Source: Fundidesulfovibrio terrae (GTDB lineage Bacteria; Desulfobacterota; Desulfovibrionia; Desulfovibrionales; Desulfovibrionaceae). From it: a stretch of 64,000 nt of DNA. Of this stretch, positions 1 to 7,839 are shown piece by piece. The stretch's first letter is position 1. Each line of letters opens with the position of its first letter. Under the pieces are notes generated by a model. The model ran no database searches, was not told the DNA's origin, and was given only the letters and a program-made list of their open reading frames with translations. The DNA is taken from positions 62,001 through 126,000 of the forward strand of contig NZ_JAKZFS010000003.1 in assembly GCF_022808915.1 (NCBI RefSeq), given 5' to 3'. The translations under genes were made by a program, and so were the position numbers.

Positions 1-1
1 C

Positions 2-817
2 GGGTTGGGGCATGCCGCAACGCCCGCCCAGGACGATTTCTTTTTCGTGCAGATGTCCGACACCCATTGGGGCTTCAACAACCCCGCAGTGAACCCCGAG
101 GCCGGAACGACCCTTCAAAAGGCCGTGGCTGCGGTGAACGCCCTGGCCCGCCAACCCGATTTCATCATCTTCACTGGTGACTTGACCCATACCACGGACG
201 ACGAACAGGTACGCCGCAAGCGCCTCGGTGAATTCCGTGAGATCGTGGGAGCCCTCAAGGTGAAGAATGTCCGGTTCATGCCCGGGGAACACGACGCCGG
301 GCTGGACAACGGCAAGGCATACCAGGAGCTCTTCGGGGAAACACACTACGCCTTCGAACACAAAGGCGTGCATTTCATCGTTCTGGACAATGTTTCCAAC
401 CCGGGCTCCACCATTGGCGACGCCCAACTGCAATGGTTCGCCGCCGAACTGGGCAAGATCGACAAGAAAGCGCCGCTGGTCATCTTCACCCACCGGCCGC
501 TGTTCGACCTTGCCCCTGACTGGGACTGGCACACCCGCGACGGGGCCAAGGCCTTGGAGATGCTCAAGCCGTTCACCAACAACGTCACGGTCTTCTACGG
601 GCACATCCATCAGGTGAACCACCACGAAGCCGACGGCATCAAACACAACTCCGCCATGGGCCTCATGTATCCCCTGCCCGCCCCGGGTTCCGTACCGATC
701 AAGGCCCCCCTTCCCTGGACTCCCTCACAGCCGTTCAAGGGCCTGGGATTCCGGGGCGTGGACGCCGGCAAGGACCGGGCATACGCCCTGACCGAATACC
801 CCCTCAAGGGAGAATAG
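2..817 (+). CDS. Metallophosphoesterase, 5' end outside window
   Basis: This is a calcineurin-like metallophosphoesterase. Metal-ligand motifs appear in order: SDTHWG near the visible N-terminus, FTGDLTH, PGEHD (the family's GNHD box), IFTHRP and YGHIHQ. These chelate a two-metal centre that hydrolyses phosphoesters; the substrate cannot be read from sequence. The frame is open to the window edge, and the first usable start (TTG at 5) leaves no room before the first motif, so the real start and any export signal lie upstream. The cupredoxin gene begins five bases after the stop and the two probably share a transcript that ends at the terminator at 1217-1245. Confidence 0.85.
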   Translation, partial: GLGHAATPAQDDFFFVQMSDTHWGFNNPAVNPEAGTTLQKAVAAVNALARQPDFIIFTGDLTHTTDDEQVRRKRLGEFREIVGALKVKNVRFMPGEHDAGLDNGKAYQELFGETHYAFEHKGVHFIVLDNVSNPGSTIGDAQLQWFAAELGKIDKKAPLVIFTHRPLFDLAPDWDWHTRDGAKALEMLKPFTNNVTVFYGHIHQVNHHEADGIKHNSAMGLMYPLPAPGSVPIKAPLPWTPSQPFKGLGFRGVDAGKDRAYALTEYPLKGE

Positions 818-821
818 TCTC

Positions 822-1190
822 ATGCGCGGCATCACGATCCCATTGCTGGTCGCCTTGTTGTTCGCGGTTTGCACGGTGGCCATGACGGCCTCGCCCGCTC
901 TCGCGCAGCAGGACGAGCAGGTCGTCACGGTCACTGCGAAACAGTACGAGTTTTCCCCCCAAACGATCACTGTGAAGAAGGGAACTCCCGTGGTCCTCGA
1001 GTTGACGTCACTGGACAGGCTGCACGGATTCTCCTGCCCGGCCCTCAAGCTCCGCAGCGACATCCCCCCCGGGAAAACCACCACCGTGCGTTTCGTCCCG
1101 GACAAGGTCGGGACGTTCCCCTTCCACTGCGACAATTTCTGCGGTTCCGGTCACGAACACATGATCGGGACCATCACCGTCACCGAATAG
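822..1190 (+). CDS. Exported cupredoxin with CuA-type copper site
   Basis: A 122-residue protein with a signal peptide (hydrophobic stretch ending near SPALAQ, residues 1-29) followed by a single cupredoxin domain. The C-terminal part aligns by eye with the CuA loop of cytochrome oxidase subunit II: a histidine in RLHGF, the SDIPPG turn, then HCDNFCGSGHEHM, which gives the Cys-x3-Cys-x3-His-x2-Met spacing. All side-chain ligands of a binuclear CuA centre are present. The protein lacks the transmembrane hairpins of subunit II and no oxidase genes are nearby, so it is a stand-alone periplasmic electron carrier or copper protein. It is probably co-transcribed with the phosphoesterase. The partner is unknown. 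Confidence 0.82.
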   Translation: MRGITIPLLVALLFAVCTVAMTASPALAQQDEQVVTVTAKQYEFSPQTITVKKGTPVVLELTSLDRLHGFSCPALKLRSDIPPGKTTTVRFVPDKVGTFPFHCDNFCGSGHEHMIGTITVTE

Positions 1191-1216
1191 GAGCGCTGCA
1201 TCGCGCGCCAGATCAT

Positions 1217-1245
1217 GGGGGAGAGCAATCTCCCCCTTCTTTTTT
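1217..1245 (+). terminator. Intrinsic terminator after cupredoxin gene
   Basis: Perfect eight-base stem GGGGGAGA / TCTCCCCC with a GCAA loop, followed by TTCTTTTTT. It separates the phosphoesterase/cupredoxin unit from the exporter genes. Confidence 0.85.
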
Positions 1246-1369
1246 GCGTGCCCGGGCCGCGTTTGCGGCGGCGCGTAACCGTCAGCCCTCCCCCCGCCTC
1301 TAGACCAAGACCCGCAACTCAGCGACCGACGCCAGCCGCGCCACTCCACCGCACCATCGGAACACTTCC

Positions 1370-2527
1370 ATGCTTCACATAGCCCTGAAAATGCTCTTCG
1401 GCGACATGGGGAAATACCTGGGCATCGTCGTGGCCATCGCCCTGTCTTCCATCATCATGATCCAGCAGCCGGCCATCCTGGTGGACATCCTCAGCCAGAC
1501 CTATGGCGCCATCTCCGACATGGACCTCCCCGACATCTGGGTCATGGACCCCAAGGTGCAGTCCATCGAAGATTCCAAGCCCATGCAGGACACGCAGCTC
1601 TACCGCGTGCGCGGGGTCAGCGGAGTGGAATGGGCCGTGCCCTTCTTCAAGGGCGGGCAGAAGGTGCGCCTGGAGAACGGCGAGACCGCCCAGTGCCAGA
1701 TGAACGGCCTGGACGAGGCCACACTCATCGGCGGCCCGGCGGTGATGCTCGAAGGAAATCTCGCCGATCTGCGAATCCCCGACGCGGTCATCGTGGACGA
1801 AGCCGGAGCCAAGGGCAGGCTGGCCATGCGCACCGCCGAGGGAACCCCGATCCCTGTTAAACTGGGCGACATCCTGGAGATCAACGACAAGCGCGCCCAG
1901 GTGGTGGGCATCGCCCGGTCCACGCCGAGCTTCATGTCCCAGCCGGTGATCTTCACTACATACGCCCGCGCCAAGACCTTCGCCTTCAGCGAGCGCAAAC
2001 TCCTGAGCTTCGTGCTGGCCAAGGCCAAGCCGGACGAGAGGCCCGAGAACGTGGCCCGGCGCATCACCGCCGAGACCGGACTGGCCGCCTATTCGGCCGA
2101 GGAATTCAAGGACAAATCCCTGAACCACATCATCGAGCACACCAACATCCTGGTGAACATCGGCTTCGTGGTCGTGATCGGCTTCGTGGTCGGAACCGCT
2201 GTCACGGGCCAGATCTTCTACAACTTCACCTTGGACAACCTGCGCTATTTCGGAGTGTTCAAGGCAATGGGAGCCACGGATTCAATGCTTACGCGCATGA
2301 TCCTCCTGCAGGCGTTTCTTGTTGGTTTCGTGGGATACGGCCTGGGCGCTGGCTTGAGCGCCGCCTTCATGGCCGCCTCGGCCGGGGGCATGGGGCCCCA
2401 GCCCAAGATGACCTGGCAGCTCCTGGCCGGAAGCGGCGGCGCGGTGATGCTCATCGTGGCCCTGGCGGCCATGCTCTCCGCCCGCAGGGTGCTGAAACTC
2501 GAATCCGCCGTGGTGTTCAAGGCTTGA
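1370..2527 (+). CDS. FtsX-type ABC exporter permease
   Basis: A 385-residue integral membrane protein of the MacB/FtsX/DevC permease type. It has one N-terminal transmembrane helix (about 15-35), a large periplasmic domain, and three C-terminal helices (about 265-290, 315-345 and 355-375) that include the characteristic YFGVFKAMGA cytoplasmic coupling segment after the second helix. It should form a dimer with the ATPase encoded immediately downstream. The downstream adaptor and outer membrane genes complete a tripartite pump. The substrate is unknown. No strong ribosome site precedes the ATG; the start rests on the N-terminal helix. Confidence 0.85.
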   Translation: MLHIALKMLFGDMGKYLGIVVAIALSSIIMIQQPAILVDILSQTYGAISDMDLPDIWVMDPKVQSIEDSKPMQDTQLYRVRGVSGVEWAVPFFKGGQKVRLENGETAQCQMNGLDEATLIGGPAVMLEGNLADLRIPDAVIVDEAGAKGRLAMRTAEGTPIPVKLGDILEINDKRAQVVGIARSTPSFMSQPVIFTTYARAKTFAFSERKLLSFVLAKAKPDERPENVARRITAETGLAAYSAEEFKDKSLNHIIEHTNILVNIGFVVVIGFVVGTAVTGQIFYNFTLDNLRYFGVFKAMGATDSMLTRMILLQAFLVGFVGYGLGAGLSAAFMAASAGGMGPQPKMTWQLLAGSGGAVMLIVALAAMLSARRVLKLESAVVFKA

Positions 2528-2529
2528 CC

Positions 2530-3225
2530 ATGCACGACGCATCCATCTCGGTGTGCTGCAGGGGCGTCACCAAGTCCTTCGGGTCCGGCGAAACCAGGAC
2601 TCAGGCCCTGCGCGGCGTGGACCTGGACGTGCGCGCCGGGGAACTCTTCATGCTGGTGGGGCCCTCCGGGTGCGGCAAGACCACCCTCATCTCCGTGATG
2701 GCGGGTATCCTGGACCAGGACGAAGGCGCGTGCGCCCTGCTCGGCCAGGACATGTCCCTGCTGTCTCCCCGGGAGCGCACGGTGTTCAGGGGCAGGAACA
2801 TCGGGTTCGTGTTCCAGGCCTTCAACCTGGTGCCCACGCTCACGGCTGTCGAGAACGCCTGCCTGCCGCTGCTCATAAACGGTGTCCCCCGGACGAAGGC
2901 GCTGGACGTCGCCGCGGCCAGACTTGAAGAGGTGGGGCTTTCCGGGCGGGAGAACTCCCTGCCGCGCGATCTTTCGGGCGGGCAGCAGCAGCGCGTAGCC
3001 ATCGCCCGCGCCCTGGTCCACGAGCCGAGGCTGGTGGTCTGCGACGAGCCCACCAGCGCCCTGGACCACACCACCGGCAAGGTGGTGATGGACCTGCTCC
3101 GGTCGCTGGCCACCACGGGCGGGCGCTCCCTGGTCATCGTGACCCACGACTCCCGGATTTTCGAATACGCGGACCACATGGCCCACATGGACGACGGCCG
3201 TATCGACCGCGTCGAGACCGCCTAG
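2530..3225 (+). CDS. ABC exporter ATPase, LolD/MacB/DevA type
   Basis: A 231-residue nucleotide-binding subunit. Walker A is GPSGCGKTT (near residue 45), the Q-loop is FVFQAFNL, the signature is LSGGQQQRVAIARAL, Walker B is LVVCDEPTSALD and the H-loop is IVTHD, all intact. I choose ATG at 2530 over TTG at 2524. It lies two bases past the permease stop, so translation is coupled. It powers the preceding FtsX-type permease. Its stop codon TAG coincides with the first three bases of the repeat element at 3223-3303. Confidence 0.9.
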   Translation: MHDASISVCCRGVTKSFGSGETRTQALRGVDLDVRAGELFMLVGPSGCGKTTLISVMAGILDQDEGACALLGQDMSLLSPRERTVFRGRNIGFVFQAFNLVPTLTAVENACLPLLINGVPRTKALDVAAARLEEVGLSGRENSLPRDLSGGQQQRVAIARALVHEPRLVVCDEPTSALDHTTGKVVMDLLRSLATTGGRSLVIVTHDSRIFEYADHMAHMDDGRIDRVETA

Positions 3226-3303
3226 TGTGGCGCCCTCAAAAAAATGAAATTATTATTTTTACCCCTGAAAAACATGTTCATGTTTTTCAGGAACGCGACA
3301 CTA
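3223..3303 (+). repeat. Two-hairpin TA-bounded element, copy A
   Basis: An 81-base element that begins TAGTGTGGCGCCCTCAA and ends GCGACACTA, so its termini are near-inverted repeats with TA at both borders. It contains an AT-rich linker (AAATTATTATTTTT) and a hairpin with 13-base arms and a two-base loop (3266-3293). A longer copy in the opposite orientation lies at 49892-49998; this copy lacks about 26 bases that form the other half of the first hairpin there. It has no coding capacity. It resembles a MITE, but a conserved 3' untranslated structure cannot be excluded. Confidence 0.75.
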
Positions 3304-3426
3304 GCGTCCATGTCGCAACGCATGAGCGCGTCTTAAATAAATAATTATTATAGTGAATTACGCCAGAAATCTGTCTGAACGGATGACGAGGATGCGACAC
3401 GAGCGAGCGCATCAAGGAGGATGCCC
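3304..3426 (+). promoter_or_regulatory. AT-rich leader upstream of the adaptor gene
   Basis: An AT-rich island (about 3332-3362, many A/T runs ending TATTATAGTG) in a GC-rich background makes a promoter for the adaptor and TolC genes plausible. A strong Shine-Dalgarno AAGGAGG occupies 3414-3420. It abuts the ATG at 3421 but is six bases from the GTG at 3427, which decides the start. Confidence 0.4.
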
Positions 3427-4404
3427 GTGAGGCTCAAGAATACAGTGCTCCCGGTCCTGGCCCTGGCCGGGATTGTCATGGCCGTGGTCATATCGCTCAA
3501 GTCGGAGCGGGCCAGGTCCCAGTCCCAGGCCGTGGCCCAGCCGGCCCAGGCCCCGTTCGCCGCCTACATCGGCGGGGCCGGCATCGTGGAAGCCAATTCC
3601 AACAACATCGCCCTGGGGACGTCCGTGGGCGGGGTAGTAGCCCACGTGTACGTGGAGGCCGGGGACACGGTGCAGGCGGGCCAGGCGCTCTTCGACATCG
3701 ACGGACGTGAGGCCCTGTCGGAGCGCGAGGTCAAGCGGGCGAGCCTTCTCAAGGCCAAGGCCGCCCTCGAGGAAGCCAAGGCGTCGCTCAAGGATTATCA
3801 GACCCAGTTCGCCATTGTTCGCGACGTGAAGGACCGCCGAGCAGTCAGCGTGGACGAGGTGGAAAAACGCCGTAACGCGGAGGCATTGGCCAAGGCCAAG
3901 CTCGAGAGCGCCAAGGCGGCGGTCACGGCGTCCCAGGCCGAGCTTGCCGCGGCCGAGACCACCGTGGACCGGTTGACCGTACGCGCACCCATCGCCTGCG
4001 AGGTTCTCCAAGTGAACGTGCGGCCCGGCGAATTCGCGGCCACGGGCAGCCTCTCGACGCCGCTCATGCGCCTGGGCAACCTGGACCGCATGCAGGTGCG
4101 CGTGGACGTGGACGAGAACGACGCATGGCGTTTCGTCAGCGGCGCCAGGGGCATGGCCTACATGCGCGGCAATCGTGACATCAAGGCCGAGCTCACTTTC
4201 GTGCGGGTGGAGCCCTACGTGGTGCCCAAGTCCTCGCTCACCGGCAGCAGCACCGAGCGGGTGGACACCCGCGTGCTCCAGGTGGTCTACAGCTTCGACC
4301 GCAAGCAGCTGCCCGCCTTCGTGGGCCAGCAGTTGGACGTCTTCCTGGAGACCCCGGTGCAGACCTCCACGGCGGCCGCCTCCGACACGGGGAGCGGCTC
4401 ATGA
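3427..4404 (+). CDS. HlyD-family periplasmic adaptor of ABC exporter
   Basis: A 325-residue membrane fusion protein. An N-terminal anchor helix (about 5-25) is followed by the first half of a biotinyl-lipoyl-like domain (VYVEAGDTVQAGQALFDID), a long Ala/Lys/Glu-rich helical hairpin (about 95-180), the second lipoyl half (TVRAPIACEVLQVNVRPGE) and a C-terminal beta-barrel region. This is the DevB/MacA architecture. GTG at 3427 is preferred because AAGGAGG is correctly spaced for it. It would link the ATPase/permease pair upstream to the TolC-like protein, whose gene overlaps its last four bases (ATGA). Confidence 0.85.
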   Translation: MRLKNTVLPVLALAGIVMAVVISLKSERARSQSQAVAQPAQAPFAAYIGGAGIVEANSNNIALGTSVGGVVAHVYVEAGDTVQAGQALFDIDGREALSEREVKRASLLKAKAALEEAKASLKDYQTQFAIVRDVKDRRAVSVDEVEKRRNAEALAKAKLESAKAAVTASQAELAAAETTVDRLTVRAPIACEVLQVNVRPGEFAATGSLSTPLMRLGNLDRMQVRVDVDENDAWRFVSGARGMAYMRGNRDIKAELTFVRVEPYVVPKSSLTGSSTERVDTRVLQVVYSFDRKQLPAFVGQQLDVFLETPVQTSTAAASDTGSGS

Positions 4405-5858
4405 GACGGCTCCCGGCGATTCTCTTGGGGGTGGTCCTCTGCTTGGGCGGGTGCGTCAGCGTCGGCCCCGACTACAAGCGCCCCCAGCTCGACGCCCCGG
4501 GACGCTTCGCTGCCTGCAGGGATGCGGCCCAGGGCGACGCCCAAGCCGCGGCGGGACTCGAACAGGTCCAATGGTGGAAGAGGCTGAACGACCCGGAGCT
4601 CGACCGCCTGGTGGAAGAGGCCGTGCGGGGCAACCTGGACGTGGCCCAGGCCAAGGCCCGCGTGCTCCAGGCCCGGGCCGACGTGGGCATCGCGCGCGCA
4701 GCCCAACTGCCCGCCCTCAAGGTCGGGGGGACGACCACTTCGAGCTATTCCAACGGCGCGGCCACATCCACGGACCAGTCCCTGGAGAGCATCGCCGTCT
4801 CCCCCGGCACAACCTACCAGGCCGGGTTCGACGTCAGCTGGGAGTTGGACCTCTTCGGCGGCCAGCGGCGCAAGACCGAAGCTGCCCGGGCCACCTACGA
4901 GGCCAGTGTGGAGGATCTGCGTTCGGTGGTCCTCACGCTGCTCGGCGACGTGGCCCGCAACTACGTGGAGCTCAGGTCCGGCCAGGAGCGCCTGGCCATC
5001 GCCAAGGCCACGGCAGCGTCCCAGCAGCAGAACGTGGACGTGACCACGGAACGATTCCGGCTGGGGCTCACCAGCCATCTGGACGTGTCCCAGGCCGTGG
5101 CCCAGCACGCCAAGACCAGATCGGACATCCCCGGCCTGGAAGCATCGGTGAAACAGTCCATCCACCGCCTGGGCATCCTGACCGGCAACCCGCCAGAGGC
5201 GCTCCTGGCACGCCTCTCCCGGGCCGTCCCGCTTCCGAAGCCCGACGGGGTGTTCGCCACCGGACTTCCCTCCGGCCTGCTCAGCCGCCGCCCCGACCTG
5301 CGCAAAGCCGAGCGTCAGCTGGCCGCGGCTTCGGCCAACATCGGCGCGGCCACGGCCGGGCTGTATCCCACGTTCGACCTGACCATGGGGCTCGGAGTGC
5401 AGGGCAACGCGCTCACGAAGTTTCTGGGGCTGGCCAACTGGTATTGGAGCGTGATCCCTTCCGTGACCGCGCCGGTTTTCGACGCCGGGAAGGCCCGCGC
5501 GGACGTGAGCAGGAAAACCGCCGCCTACGATGAAAGCCTGGCCAAGTACCGCACGGCGTTCCTCACGGCCCTGGAGGATGTGGAGAACGCGCTGACGGCG
5601 CTCGCATCGGAGCAGGAAACCAAGCGCATGCTGGCCCTGGCCGTGCGGGCCAACGAGGAAGCCCTGGCCCTGGCGCGGGAACGTTACTCCAAGGGGCTGA
5701 CCAGCTTTCTGGATGTCCTGTCGTCCGAGAAGTCGCTCTACGAGGCCCAGGACAGCTTGTGCAAGTCGAGCGCCAACGAGCTTACGGACCTTGTAAGTCT
5801 GTACAAGGCCCTGGGCGGCGGCTGGAACGCGGCGGAAACGGCCGTTGCATCCCGGTGA
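4401..5858 (+). CDS. TolC/NodT-family outer membrane efflux lipoprotein
   Basis: A 485-residue outer membrane factor. A lipoprotein signal ends in the lipobox LGGC (Cys near residue 17), followed by the hallmark VGPDYKRP of the OprM/NodT group. Two repeated outer-membrane-efflux units follow (about 60-260 and 270-470), each rich in coiled-coil residues; SRRPDLRKAERQLAAA is typical of the repeat junction. It forms the trimeric exit duct for the upstream ABC exporter. Translation is coupled to the adaptor gene by an ATGA overlap. Confidence 0.88.
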   Translation: MRRLPAILLGVVLCLGGCVSVGPDYKRPQLDAPGRFAACRDAAQGDAQAAAGLEQVQWWKRLNDPELDRLVEEAVRGNLDVAQAKARVLQARADVGIARAAQLPALKVGGTTTSSYSNGAATSTDQSLESIAVSPGTTYQAGFDVSWELDLFGGQRRKTEAARATYEASVEDLRSVVLTLLGDVARNYVELRSGQERLAIAKATAASQQQNVDVTTERFRLGLTSHLDVSQAVAQHAKTRSDIPGLEASVKQSIHRLGILTGNPPEALLARLSRAVPLPKPDGVFATGLPSGLLSRRPDLRKAERQLAAASANIGAATAGLYPTFDLTMGLGVQGNALTKFLGLANWYWSVIPSVTAPVFDAGKARADVSRKTAAYDESLAKYRTAFLTALEDVENALTALASEQETKRMLALAVRANEEALALARERYSKGLTSFLDVLSSEKSLYEAQDSLCKSSANELTDLVSLYKALGGGWNAAETAVASR

Positions 5859-6050
5859 AGAACGGAGCCGGGACGCGGGCGCGCCTCCCACACGGGATGA
5901 CGGAGTGTCCGGAAGACGCCAAATGTCCCCGGAATGTCGGGAATCGTTACATGACTCTTTGGAAAGATGAAATATTGTTCATGAAACCTCTTGATGCAAG
6001 AAGCGGCCTTGGCTAAAGTGCTAAAAACCTTTCGAAAGGAGCCTATTGCC

Positions 6051-6302
6051 ATGAAGAAGCTGCTTATTGCTGGTCTCGTTTTCGCCATGTCCCTGTCCGC
6101 TGGCGCCGCCTTTGCCGCCGGAAAGGCCAAGGCCCCCAAGAAGGAAGCCCCCAAGAAGATCGAATGCTCCGTGGGCGACAAGAAGGTCATGACCGCCACC
6201 ACCGGCGAGTGCATGAAGATGGGCGGCCTGGTCATGAACTTCCCCGGACCTGCCAAGGAAGCCCCCAAGGCTGCCAAGGCCAAGAAGGCCACGAAGAAAT
6301 AA
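6051..6302 (+). CDS. Small secreted Lys/Ala-rich protein
   Basis: An 83-residue protein with a clear signal peptide (MKKLLIAGLVFAMSLSAGA..., cleavage probably after AFA near residue 21). The mature part is basic and low in complexity, with KAPKKEAPKK and AKAKKATKK flanking a short core that holds two cysteines (IECSVGD and GECMKMGG), which could form a disulfide. I chose ATG 6051 because AAAGGAG precedes it at good spacing; the frame is also open upstream. It is monocistronic with its own terminator. I recognise no family. Confidence 0.65.
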   Translation: MKKLLIAGLVFAMSLSAGAAFAAGKAKAPKKEAPKKIECSVGDKKVMTATTGECMKMGGLVMNFPGPAKEAPKAAKAKKATKK

Positions 6303-6327
6303 CACTTCTTCAGGGCTTTGATTTCGA

Positions 6328-6368
6328 CCGGCAGGGGCGCTCCGGAAGCCCCTGCCGGTTTCTTTTTT
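6328..6368 (+). terminator. Intrinsic terminator of small secreted protein gene
   Basis: An eleven-base perfect stem, CCGGCAGGGGC with GCCCCTGCCGG, nine-base loop, then TTTCTTTTTT, placed 25 bases after the stop codon. Confidence 0.9.
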
Positions 6369-6595
6369 CCGGCGTCCAGGCGCATCGCGCAACAGCGGGC
6401 AGAGTCCGCCCCCCCCTCCACCGGGATGACCGGACCGGCCATCCTGAAACGCTGCCGAAAGTCCGGATCATTACCCTTCGCCATCATCCAATCCGGTTCC
6501 AGCCGTAACCGCACCGCCCTCCGGCCCATCCATACTTAAGAAGCATCACTGCCATGCCCGGAATGGCTTTCGCAGCACCCCGCCGGAGGACGTTC

Positions 6596-6802
6596 ATGAT
6601 AATGGAACCCGAACTCGTTTTTCTCTTCACCAATGTGATGCCGGTGGTCCTGTGCGCCACGGCCGCCTACATCGCATTCAGCGGGGCCGTCTGCGCCGCA
6701 TCCTGCGTCGTCCCGGCTTTTGAGGGCATGTTCAGGTCGTCCAAGGCCAAGACGCTGCCGTTTTTCGTGATGGCCGCGTTCTTCGCAACGCTGCGCTTGT
6801 AA
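6596..6802 (+). CDS. Small hydrophobic membrane protein, unknown
   Basis: A predicted 68-residue protein. ATG 6596 has GGAGG six bases upstream, which is better than the earlier in-frame ATG at 6554. The sequence is mostly one or two hydrophobic spans (VFLFTNVMPVVLCATAAYIA and, after a charged RSSKAK loop, PFFVMAAFFATL) with two cysteines at the end of the first. No family is recognised. The 290 bases between the previous terminator and this start hold no other convincing gene. Confidence 0.4.
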   Translation: MIMEPELVFLFTNVMPVVLCATAAYIAFSGAVCAASCVVPAFEGMFRSSKAKTLPFFVMAAFFATLRL

Positions 6803-6817
6803 TCCGTCAAACGAGAC

Positions 6818-6874
6818 GGCGGCCCCTGCGGGGTGACCGATATCCCGCAAGGGCCGCCTTCGACCGGGAGAATT
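6818..6874. repeat. Hairpin repeat of ferredoxin/lut region, copy 1
   Basis: GGCGGCCC (6818-6825) pairs with GGGCCGCC (6851-6858). The region including the flank ACCGGGAGA is nearly the same as 7730-7786 in the same orientation. It lies just downstream of the minus-strand ferredoxin gene, so it may act as its transcript end, although only a weak T-rich stretch follows. Confidence 0.7.
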
Positions 6875-6912
6875 TCAGGGGGACCCTCTCCCCCCGGCTG
6901 GGACCTGCCCGG

Positions 6913-7602
6913 CTACCGGACCGCAAGTCCGTGCTTGTCTGCCACCCGCAACTCCATGCTCGTGGCCGAACTGGGGCAGACCGACACGCAGAGCCCGCAA
7001 CCGTAGCACTTTGAAGGCTCGTAGTGCATGATTTCGTCCTTCATTGTCCTGGCCTCGAAGACGCACCTGGGCTCGCATGCCCCGCAATGCACGCAGGATC
7101 CGGTGTCCGTCGCGGCGATGTAATCGGAGTGGGCGAGCATGTCGGGACGCTTGTATTGCCGCAGGAACGCCACCTCGTGGCAGCAACAGGCGCAGCAGCA
7201 GCAAAGGGCGAAAACGTGCTGTTCCGGATTGTAGATCGTCATGTGGATCAGGCCGTGGGCGTCGGCAAGCATGAGCTGTTTCTCAGCCTCTTCGAGCGTA
7301 ACCCGGCGGGCTTGGCCGTCGGCCGTTTTCTTGTCGGCCACGTCGTTTAAATAGAAGCAGACCTCGGTGGGGTTGTCGCAGCGCTCGTAGCGCTTGCGGC
7401 ACGCGCAATGGGCAAGGGCGAAGGAGCGGGAGTTGCGCAGGATTACCCTGGCCTGCTCAGTGGGAAGAATCCATTGCAGGCCGGACAGGGATTGTTTCAC
7501 AGGAATGACTTTCGAGGACGTGGGAATCTTGCCTTCCCGCATCCATTCTGAATACGTGTCGATGCGGTTGTCGAGATACTCGTCGCCCGTACGGATGTTC
7601 AT
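6913..7602 (-). CDS. Cysteine-rich 2[4Fe-4S] ferredoxin-type protein
   Basis: A 229-residue iron-sulfur protein. The C-terminal third has two ferredoxin motifs, CVHCGACEPRC and CYGCGLCVSVCP. Upstream lie HCACRKRYERCD and an unusual run ALCCCCACCCH, so up to a further cluster could be bound. The N-terminal part resembles ferredoxin-family proteins of anaerobes annotated only as 4Fe-4S binding. ATG 7602 is fixed by AAGGAG seven bases upstream; the longer open frame has no such site. It is probably a cytoplasmic electron carrier. It lies downstream of the lactate-oxidation genes on the same strand but is separated from them by two hairpins. Confidence 0.8.
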   Translation of the reverse strand: MNIRTGDEYLDNRIDTYSEWMREGKIPTSSKVIPVKQSLSGLQWILPTEQARVILRNSRSFALAHCACRKRYERCDNPTEVCFYLNDVADKKTADGQARRVTLEEAEKQLMLADAHGLIHMTIYNPEQHVFALCCCCACCCHEVAFLRQYKRPDMLAHSDYIAATDTGSCVHCGACEPRCVFEARTMKDEIMHYEPSKCYGCGLCVSVCPSSATSMELRVADKHGLAVR

Positions 7603-7729
7603 CGGGGTACTCCTTTTCGCCAACTGGCTGCTTGCAACCGTTGCCCTGGAAGTCACGTGGTTGACTCGGCCCAACCCTCTTCCCGGTATTGCGTGAAATA
7701 TCTCCTCTTAACCACCCTCTCGATAAAAG

Positions 7730-7786
7730 GGCGGCCCCAGCAGGGGGACCGATTTCCCGCAAGGGCCGCCATCAACCGGGAGATTT
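7730..7786. repeat. Hairpin repeat of ferredoxin/lut region, copy 2
   Basis: The stem GGCGGCCC (7730-7737) / GGGCCGCC (7763-7770) and the flank ACCGGGAGA match copy 1 at 6818-6874 with a few substitutions. On the minus strand the stem is followed by CTTTTAT, which fits a terminator. Together the two copies bracket the ferredoxin gene. Confidence 0.7.
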
Positions 7787-7788
7787 GC

Positions 7789-7831
7789 CGCCGCGCGTCC
7801 GCCCCGAGTCGGGCGAGCGCGCGGCGTTTTT
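7789..7831. terminator. GC-rich hairpin after lactate-oxidation operon
   Basis: CGCCGCGCG (7789-7797) pairs with CGCGCGGCG (7818-7826), with a nested CGCCC/GGGCG stem. The T run follows on the plus strand only, so on the minus strand, where the operon ends, it is a strong hairpin without a T tail. It works together with, or instead of, the repeat at 7730. Confidence 0.5.
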
Positions 7832-7839
7832 CGTGAGTG

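Noticed and set aside
4175-5533. 452-codon alternative frame over the adaptor and TolC genes
   Set aside because: It runs out of frame with two genes whose motifs are complete; composition is Arg/Pro-rich.
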